A DNA stretch of 64,000 bases from Niveomyces insectorum RCEF 264 (Eukaryota; Ascomycota; Sordariomycetes; Hypocreales; Cordycipitaceae), in contig AZHD01000009.1 in NCBI GenBank assembly GCA_001636815.1, forward strand, positions 863,483-927,482, in the 5' to 3' direction. The position numbers and the translations under genes were made by a program. Of this stretch, positions 56,745 through 64,000 are shown in pieces. Each line of letters opens with the position of its first letter. The stretch's first letter is position 1. The notes under the pieces were generated by a model, which was not told the origin of the DNA, did not search any database, and saw only the letters and a list, made by a program, of their open reading frames with translations.

Positions 56745-59038
56745 TCACGGCTTAGGGTCGTACACGTGCTGCTGGATGTACTTGTTCAGGGCCACGTCGC
56801 CCCACTCCTCCCACTCGGTCCACTGCGCGTCCGGCAGCGTGCTCACGCCGTCGCGCCGCGCCGCCTTCATCACCTCGCGCGCCACCACCAGGCTCGCCTC
56901 GCGCACGCGCTCGATGCGCGGGTAGATCAGGCCCTTGTGGATCTCGTCGGCGTTGAGCGTGTGCGCCAGCGCGTCGGCCGCCGTGTACACCATGTCGTCG
57001 GTCACGCGCGACACCTTGGCCAGAATGGCGCCCAGGCCCAGGCCCGGGAACACGTACACGTTGTTGCCCTGGTTCGGGTAGTACGTCACGTCGGTCGTGC
57101 CGCCCTGGCTCTTGACCGTGTACGGCGCAAACGGCGAGCCCGACGCGAAGATGACGGTGCCGTCCGTCCAGTTGACGGCCTGCTCGAACGTGCACTCGGC
57201 CTTCGTCAGGGGGTTGCTCAGCGGGAACAGGATGGGCCGCCGGTTCAGGCCGCCGGCCTCGACGGACGCCTTGAGGGCACGCACGACGGACTCGGTGAAG
57301 ACGCCAAAGGTGGCCGTGAGGCCGACCAGCGCCGAGGGCTTGACGTACGCAATGACCTCCTCCAGCGTGGCGAACTGGCGGCCGTTGTTGTCGCTGCGCG
57401 CAAAGTACTTCTTGTGCTCGGCGAGCTTGTCGCCGCGGTCTGTGGTCACCAGGCCCTTGGTGTCGACCAGCCAGAACTTGTCGCGCGCCTCGTGCTCCGT
57501 CAGCCCGTGGCGGGTGTAGTACTCCACGAGCTGCTTGGCCACGCCCACGCCGGCCGAGCCGGCACCCATGAAGACGAGGCGCTGCTCCTCAATCGGCACA
57601 TTGGACAAGTTGACGGCGCCAATGTAGCTATGGAAAAAAGGGGGCTGTTGTTAGCTAGATGGTCACGTGATACAAAAGAGCCCCCGTGTAAGTCGAGTAC
57701 CCTATTTCGGTAATAAACGTCAGGCCAAAAAAAAAAACAACAACCAACATACCCAGCAAGGACAACGGCACCGGTGCCCTGGATGTCGTCGTTGAAGCAC
57801 CGGTACTTGTTCCGGTAGCGTTCGAGGTAGTTGAAGGCCTTTTCGGTCTCAAAGTCCTCGAACTGCACGACCATGTTCGGGTAGACCTCGGCGCAGGCCT
57901 CCATGAACTCGTCCATGAATTTCTCCTGCTCGGGCACGGTCACGCGCGGGGCGCGGATGCCCAAGTAGAGCGGGTCCTGCAGGTTCTTCTCGTTGGACGT
58001 GCCGCAGTCGAGCACGATGGGGAGAGTCTTGTCGGGGCGGATGCCAGCAGCGGCGGTATACAGAGCCAGTTTGCCAACCTAGGAAGCAGCATTAGATTTG
58101 TGGAAGGTGAAGTAAAAAATTCTCGTACTTGGAGGGGAAAAAAAGGAAAAAAGGAAAAAAAAAACTCACCGGAATGCCCACACCGTTGATGCCCAGGTCA
58201 CCGAGACCCAAGATGCGCGAGCCGTCGGTCACGACGCAGATCTGCGGGTCCGGGTAGGGCCAGTTGCGCAGGATGGTCTTGATGCTCTTGCGCTGCTTGA
58301 TGGAGATGTAGAGGGCCTCGGGGCGGGTGTAGAGGGTGGAGTACTGCAGGCAGACGTCGCCGATGGTCGGGGTGTAGACGAGCGGCATCAGCTCGCGGGC
58401 GTTGTCGATGAGCAGGCGGTAGAACAGGTCGACGTTCTCGCCCTTGATGGTCGACAGGTAGAGGTAGCGGTCGACGTCGTTGTGGCGGGTGCGGAGCATC
58501 TTGAGCGCGCGCTGGCACTGCATCTCCATGTTCTCCATGACATGAGGGACGAGGCCCGTGAGGTTCTTGGATGCACGCTCCTCGGGCGTAAAAGCGAGGC
58601 CTGTGGGTGGTGTTAGAGATCTGATGTGATTTAAGGCATCACAACAATGCAGACATTAAAAAAAAAAAAAAAACCTTTGTTCCAGTGGGCTTCCCGCAGC
58701 ACTTGGTAGCCGCGGGCCTGGTGGCCCGGAATGTATTCAGTCATTTGGAGCTGCTGGATCTCGCCGTAGGTGTTCTGGGCGTAACCGCGGTGTTGGTCCA
58801 GAGAGGCCATTTTCATGGCGTGTTCGATGGCGGCGAGGTCGACGGAAGACATGGGATTTAAGGCGGACAGGCGACGGGAGGACGAGAGGGAGAGGCGCTT
58901 GTTAGATATAGTCGTCGAGTGGGACGAGCGGGCAGAGGCGGCGGAGACGACGGACGCAGCAGATGGGGAGGACGAGCGGGGAGTGGAGATGTCTAGGCTG
59001 GACGTGCTGTAGGAGCTAGACGCCATGGGAGGAACCAT
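56745..59038 (-). CDS. malic enzyme, NAD-dependent type, probably mitochondrial
   Basis: Four exons: 58675-59038, 58170-58600, 57753-58078 and 56745-57627. All phases agree, giving about 667 residues. It converts malate to pyruvate and CO2 with reduction of NAD(P). Visible motifs in order: YQVLREAHWNK, GLAFTPEERASKNLTGLVP, LVYTPTIGDVCLQYS (catalytic Tyr), ILGLGDLGINGVGIP, VGKLALYTAAAGI (catalytic Lys), DCGTSNEKN, VVQFEDFETEKAF (metal-binding Glu/Asp), CFNDDIQGTGAVVLAG, LVFMGAGSAGVGVAKQL (dinucleotide fold), LFPLSNPLTKAECTFEQA. Intron 1 (58601-58674) begins GTTTTT and continues as a 16-T run; intron 2 is GTGAGT then T-rich. The first 60 residues are Ser/Arg-rich without acidic clusters, fitting a mitochondrial presequence. 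The frame stays open to 59584, so starts at 59428 or 59026 are also possible. I prefer 59038 or 59026. Cofactor preference cannot be read safely by eye. Confidence 0.88.
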
Positions 59039-62000
59039 AGCACGCGTAGGAGGCCGACGGTGGAGACGGTAGTGGTGGTGGCGGAGGTGGTGGCGGAGGT
59101 GGTGGCGGCGGGTATGAGAAGGAAGAGGAGGAGGAGGAGAAGAAGAAGGAGATGTCGAAAATGGGAGAGATTGAGGCAAAGAAGACGATGAAGGAGACGA
59201 CGATGAGAATGAAGATGAGAACGACGACGACGACGACGACAAAGACGAAACGCTGTGAGCCGAGAACGACAACAAACACGAGGCGAGTGAGGCGGTTGCT
59301 TGGAGACGACCAGGCCGTCGTGGACGGGCACTGGCGGCGAGCATTAACCCATTTAAGACTTTTCGACGGGGCAGCAGCGTGGCGAGCCTAGGCCCTGGAG
59401 GAGGAGGAGGAGGAAGAGCAGGCCCCATGTGCAGTCCGGCAAAAAAAAGGGGGAGCGCGGAACAAGATTGGCAATGAAAAGGCCAAGGATTTGACGAGCG
59501 ATGAAGCTTTTCGAAACGGGAAAGGTATAAGTCACCGTGAAAAAAGGGGGGGATAATAAAAGGTGAAAGGGGACTCTGCCGCACGCTCGTTTCAAGAGAT
59601 TGACATCTAAAAAATGAAAGAAAAATACGGCCTAAGTACTCCGTAAGAAATAGTCATAAATAGACGAGAAAATGGGAAATGAGGGTTTGCAATGGAAGGG
59701 GGGCCGTTGGACGTTGAAGATCGCGGGCGTGGATGCCAAGGATCACCGATGCGAAAAAGGAAGGTTTTCTGGAAACGGGACCCCCTTGTGCTGGGTCATG
59801 CCGGAATCACCCGGTTGGGTTTCACAGACCTAGAAGGTACAGAAGGACATACGTTGTACGGTGTTGTATGGCCGTCAGCGTCTGCAAGTGCTCACGTGGG
59901 CGAGAACGGAGAAGGCTGGTTTGAAACGGGGGAGTCTGGAGCAAAGCCGTAGCGTGGAACGGAAGGAGAAACGAGAACCGTTCTAAAAAAAAAGAAAAAA
60001 GAAAATAGAAAAAAAAAGAGAAAAAAGAAAAAAAGAAAAAAAGAACTTCTAAAAAATGGGGAGGATGGGGAAGGCACGGAGATGGCGCTGGGTCCCAATG
60101 TGGATATCGCGAGAACGAGCCCGGCGGGAACAAAGAACGAACTACGGCGAACGGAAGGAAGGAATGCCATTTTCGGGGAGCTAGGGCGGACAGCTGGTGC
60201 CGGGCTTTTTATAGCGTTTGCAGAAGTACTAAGTATTACAATGTACGATAATGCATCGTGCGAGTTGCACGAAAGGATCGTGGCTTCCCAGAACGGAGTG
60301 TCTTGTTCCCCTTTGTGAACTGTTGGGAAAGACAACCCAAGGCAGGCGCGACCGGCGGCGAGACAAACGACCACAGCGTGCGTCGGGGTCCGATGCGGTC
60401 AACAAAAAAAAAAGAAGGAACGAGGGAGGGTGCGGCGTGCTTACCCCTTGCGGCGGAAGTCCGGTGACATTCCCGGCGCCTTCCAAACGAGCACGGCGAC
60501 GTACGAGGAGCAGAAAAGGAAAGAGACGAAGAGTGCGATGGAATCTTATTTCTCTTGTATTCGTACTCCGCACTTACGAAGTAGTAATACGAAGTACTCA
60601 TTCGACAAGACCGTAGTCAGGTACGGACGTCGCAGTCGTTCCCCAGCTCGGGGCTAGACGTGCAGGACACCGAGCCACACCTTCGGATCGCTTGGCGAGC
60701 CGGCAGACGCTGGGGGCGGGCGCTGGGCAGCTGCAGCCTGCAGGTGGAGACGCGGCCGAACACGGAGTTCCGTGTTGTTTTCGTGGAGTCCGCAAGCGGA
60801 GGAGTGAAGTGGAAGTGAAACAAGGAATATATGAGAAGGGAAAGGAAGAAATAGAGATGACAAAAAAGAAGAAAAAAGAGAAGAGGTGAAAAACGAAAAA
60901 AAGAAAAAAAAGAGGAAAAAAAAGGAAAATAGAAAATAGAAATAAAGGAAATAAAAACAAGGGAAATTTATCAACAAGTCTCACAAAGGCAGAAAATAAC
61001 ACAAAAAACTACCTTCCCTTCAAACGTCCTTAATTGCTGCAACGCCCAATGAGATTGGCGATGCCAAACCGAATGAGGCAGATATGCCCTGTAGGAACAT
61101 GCAAAACAGGTCCCCACCCATCTGTACCATCTGCCTCCGACTTTCTCCGACGGCGTGCCAGGGGGGCTTCTCCACCCCAGGACACCCCCCTGTCAGCCCC
61201 AACGCTACAACAAACGCCCGTTTTCGTTGGGCTGGGGCGCCCTGGTTCAGGGCCGTTTGTGTGCTCCGCACGAGGAGTTCCGTATTTGAAAAGAAGGCAG
61301 CTGGCGCTCTCAGCCCCAGTGAGCTTTTGGAGCAGGAGCATTCCGTGCTTGTCTATTTTTGAAAAGGGCGGATTTACGCGCACTTTCGTACTACGTACAT
61401 ACGGAGTAAAACTGCTTCATGGCAACCAGGAACACTCCGCGCATTGGCTTTCGTCCGTGAGGACCAGCAAACAACAGACACGGCACAGACCGGTGAGACG
61501 TTGCGTCGGATGAAGACGTGGATGGTGACAATCAACGAGTCGGTGTGCTCCAGACCTTGCGTTCAGACGTCTTTTGTTTTTTTGTTCCTGTCTCCCAACG
61601 AAAATGTGCAAAACGAGACAACGCAGGACAGCTTGTTCTTTGACGATGTTTTGTTTTGGTTTCAATTATTCGGCCGGCTTGTTCGAGTGTATGGCATACC
61701 GCTTGATGATCTTGAAGTGTGAAAATATCAGTCTCTGCCGCGCCATGTGGCCAAAATAACCTAAATGAGTGGCCCAAAGTGAACAGGAAAGGGAACAAAG
61801 ACAATTGATCGTCGAGATAACTCCGTCTTCTCGCCAGTGCAAAAAAATGGAAGAACCCACACGCGCTGGTGTGTGATCGTCTCGAACTCGTTGCCGCCGC
61901 GGAAGCAGTGTTCCATGCCGTCTTCTATGTATGTACGTACGAAGTACAGAGAGCTATCAATGCAGGGTATTACGAAGTACGTTCCGATTGTCTGTGTATA

Positions 62001-63140
62001 TGTACTTGTACAGCTATGGAGTAGAAATAGTTGTAGAATCTCACTGGCCCACAGGATACATTGACGAGACCTGAACGCAAACGACGGCGTGGATGGCGAG
62101 CTGATATTGGATGTTCAAGGGTGTGGCTACCGATTCACTCGTTCACTCGTATATTCGTATCTCACTGAGGGGAACTCGGTAATGCAAAGGAAAAATACCG
62201 AGTTGCAGACGGAAGAAGGAGGTCATTGATTACGACTACAGAGGTGTTCAACTACCAGCAAACAAACATAAGCTTCGTTGGCCGGGGCAGCACCGCCGAC
62301 GGTTGTCCGTATGCCGCGACACTTCTTCTGTCGAGCAATTACAACGTTATGTTGAACTTGACGCATCAAATACGTACATAAAGCATGTCGCCAGGAAAAT
62401 AAAATCAAAATCAAGAGAAACTGTCTGAAAAAAATGCAGAAAGGGCAATACTACGCAAAAGGGCAAACCTGCCCCTGATTTGGTCATGTCACAAACGGCT
62501 GGCTGTTTGTTTTTTTTTTCTTCCTTTTTTAATTATTTATTTTATTTATGACCGCTTCCGCACGGGAATAAGAGAATGGTTGAGGCGGGCGGCCTCCGGA
62601 GGCTACGGAGCAATCCCCTATCTCGCCCTTGCTCGTCCGGCGACATCACGACCAAAAACGTATTTCGACCCCCGGCATCTTCTGGTAGCCGGTTACACGG
62701 CAAACAGGGTTGTGTGTGAGCAAGGTACTACGAAGTACTATGTGCTCCGCAGAGGTGCTTTTCCGCTAAAATGAGCCATCCAAAGTGTTGATATGCCGTA
62801 TGTACACGTACACGGAGCAAAACACGCCGTGGCGAGACGAAAGCCGGTCTCCATCAACCCCAGCTTTTGTCCCTACTACCCCGTAATACCCCGTATTGTT
62901 ATTTTCTTGCGACGTTCTCCACACGATGTATGTGGCATGCCTTGGCTTTGATCCCGGTCAGCGGTCGTGCGTGTCTTGCCTTTCCCAACAGTTTGCTTTG
63001 TTGGTGTGACTGCGATCGAAGGCGGAGGTGGTCAACGAAGTGCTGGCGTATGTTCTTGGTCGTTGTCGTCGTGCCCGTGACCGGAAGGCAATTGCAAACT
63101 CCTCGTTTTCCTTGGTTCTGTTTCCGCTTCTGCAACCCCC
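59039..63140. other. intergenic region, no gene seen
   Basis: The first 550 bp are the promoter or leader of the malic enzyme gene, with (GAC)n and GAGGAG repeats around 59100-59245. A long A/G-rich stretch lies at 59980-60055 and another at 60825-60965. Copies of the TACGAAGTA/TACTCCGTA motif occur near 59634-59645, 60223-60240, 60560-60600, 61385-61410, 61926-61980 and 62724-62745. No domain-bearing frame was found. Confidence 0.5.
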
Positions 63141-64000
63141 CTAGAAAGCAAAACTCTCCCACACCACCTGCTCGCCCACAAGCCACGCCTGCAGGTTCTG
63201 CAGCAGCGCCGGCGGCGCGCAAACGTACACCTTCCGTTTCGTAGCCGCCGCCGCCGTACCCACAGTACCACCACCCGGCGTGCCGCCCGGTACCTCCAGG
63301 TCCTGCTTCTGGATCCGCCGTCCGTCCACGACCGTGGCCCCCATCTGCTGCACCTCGTCGATGAGTGTGCGGCGCTTCTGCTGGTTCTGCGTCCCCTTCC
63401 GCGCTGTCGTGCTGCTGCTGCTGCTGCTGCCGCCACCGCTGCTTGTCACGAACACCGTCGTGCACCGCGCCAGCCCCGGGATCCGCCCAAAGCTGTCCAC
63501 CGCCAGCGGCAGGTCCTCGGCGCGCAGGCTCCAGAGAACCCATAGCAGACGTGGCTGCGCCTCGTCCGTGCCCGCGTCTGCGTCCGCGTCTGCGTTTGCG
63601 CTCGCCAGCACGGCGGCGGCCTGCGCCAGCAGCGGCGTGATGCCCACGCCGCCCGCCACAAACACAGACGTCTCCGTGTTTCTGTCTGCCTCCGGCGGCG
63701 GCGGCGGAGTCGCTTGGCCTCCTGCCGGCAAACGGAACGACGCGTCGCCCCCAAAGGCCAGGACCGGGATGGCCAGGGGTGGGCCACGCAGGTCGTGCCG
63801 CCACAAGAGGCCCGTCGCCGGGCCGTGCCGCCGCAGCGTCATCTCCATGGTCACAACCGCCCCTGCCAGCGGCGGTGGGCTCGACACCGTAAACGTCCGC
63901 ACAAAGTCGTCGTTGAGCGACTGCGGGTCGTCGTCGCGCATGTGCGACCAGCCCTTGTCGAGCGCCGCCCCAAAGTCCAGCATCGCGTACTGCCCGGCCG
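63141..64000 (-). CDS. FAD/NAD(P)-binding oxidoreductase, C-terminal half (5' part outside window)
   Basis: Open from the right edge to the stop at 63141, giving 286 visible residues. The N-terminal part reads AGQYAMLDFG, then SLNDDFVRTFTVSSPPP: the GQY and R-x-F-T-x-S pattern of ferredoxin-reductase-type FAD domains. The nucleotide-binding part has SVFVAGGVGITPLLAQAAAV and LLWVLWSLRAEDLPL, and the end is VYVCAPPALLQNLQAWL, ending near ESFAF. The SHMRDDDP-LNDDFVRTFT wording recalls fungal proteins in which this module follows a pyridoxamine-phosphate-oxidase-like N-terminal domain, but that half is not in the window. Ser repeats (about 63410-63432) and a DADADADAGTD repeat (about 63570-63600) break the domain between conserved blocks. 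Confidence 0.75.
   Translation of the reverse strand, partial: AGQYAMLDFGAALDKGWSHMRDDDPQSLNDDFVRTFTVSSPPPLAGAVVTMEMTLRRHGPATGLLWRHDLRGPPLAIPVLAFGGDASFRLPAGGQATPPPPPEADRNTETSVFVAGGVGITPLLAQAAAVLASANADADADAGTDEAQPRLLWVLWSLRAEDLPLAVDSFGRIPGLARCTTVFVTSSGGGSSSSSSTTARKGTQNQQKRRTLIDEVQQMGATVVDGRRIQKQDLEVPGGTPGGGTVGTAAAATKRKVYVCAPPALLQNLQAWLVGEQVVWESFAF

Noticed and set aside
59039..59584. N-terminal extension of the malic enzyme frame
   Set aside because: The extension is mostly Ser, Pro and His runs from GAC/GAG/GGT repeats. It could be translated from 59428, but a leader is the simpler reading.
1..64000. Biosynthetic cluster, viral insertion or CRISPR-like array
   Set aside because: There are no backbone synthases, no viral polymerase or capsid motifs, and no regularly spaced identical repeats with unique spacers.

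Overview
This window is nuclear DNA of a filamentous ascomycete (Pezizomycotina, most likely a Sordariomycete). The signs are short introns of about 60-150 nt with CTAAC/CTGAC-type branch sites, GC-rich coding exons, CT-rich promoters, long amino-acid repeats in regulators, and fungal-type families (NDT80/VIB-1, STRIPAK HAM-2/Far11, CTF1/Far-type Zn2Cys6 factor, a fungal DUF2011-like protein). I cannot name the species. Two runs of N (28434-28443 and 44205-44667) mark assembly gaps, and both lie inside genes.

Layout. 1-1024: start of a DUF2011-like gene on the minus strand, cut by the left edge. 3526-6150: a three-exon NDT80/VIB-1-type transcription factor, minus. 6151-28190: about 22 kb with no convincing gene. 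It holds simple repeats, two small minisatellites, many copies of a short palindromic motif built on TACGAAGTA/TACGGAGTA, and near 26-27 kb the decayed remains of a Ty3/gypsy-type retroelement. 28191-30626 (minus) and 31512-35175 (plus) are a divergent pair: an RNF14/Itt1-type RBR ubiquitin ligase and a six-exon Far11/STRIP (HAM-2) subunit of STRIPAK. 35830-36858: four-helix MARVEL-like membrane protein, minus. 36859-41859: a second gene-poor stretch ending in a very pyrimidine-rich promoter. 41860-45624: Zn2Cys6 regulator of the CTF1/FarA-FarB type with one apparent frameshift and the 463-N gap. 47284-50268: a GAS2-domain, probably microtubule-binding, protein. 52070-53064: secreted, probably GPI-anchored PEBP-like protein. 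54540-56060: AIF/FSP1-type FAD oxidoreductase with an N-terminal membrane anchor. 56745-59038: four-exon malic enzyme, minus, convergent with the oxidoreductase. 63141-64000: C-terminal half of an FAD/NAD(P) reductase, minus, cut by the right edge.

The genes do not form a biosynthetic cluster. They are a mix of regulation (two transcription factors, STRIPAK, an E3 ligase), cytoskeleton or surface proteins, and redox or carbon metabolism. The NDT80/VIB-1 and HAM-2 families are both tied to hyphal fusion, incompatibility and development in Neurospora, but nothing here shows that they work together. I found no convincing tRNA, rRNA, CRISPR array, virus or toxin gene. The most unusual signals are the long T runs directly downstream of several 5' splice sites, two of which begin GTTTTT, the dispersed palindromic motif confined to gene-free DNA, and the size of the gene desert upstream of the NDT80 gene.
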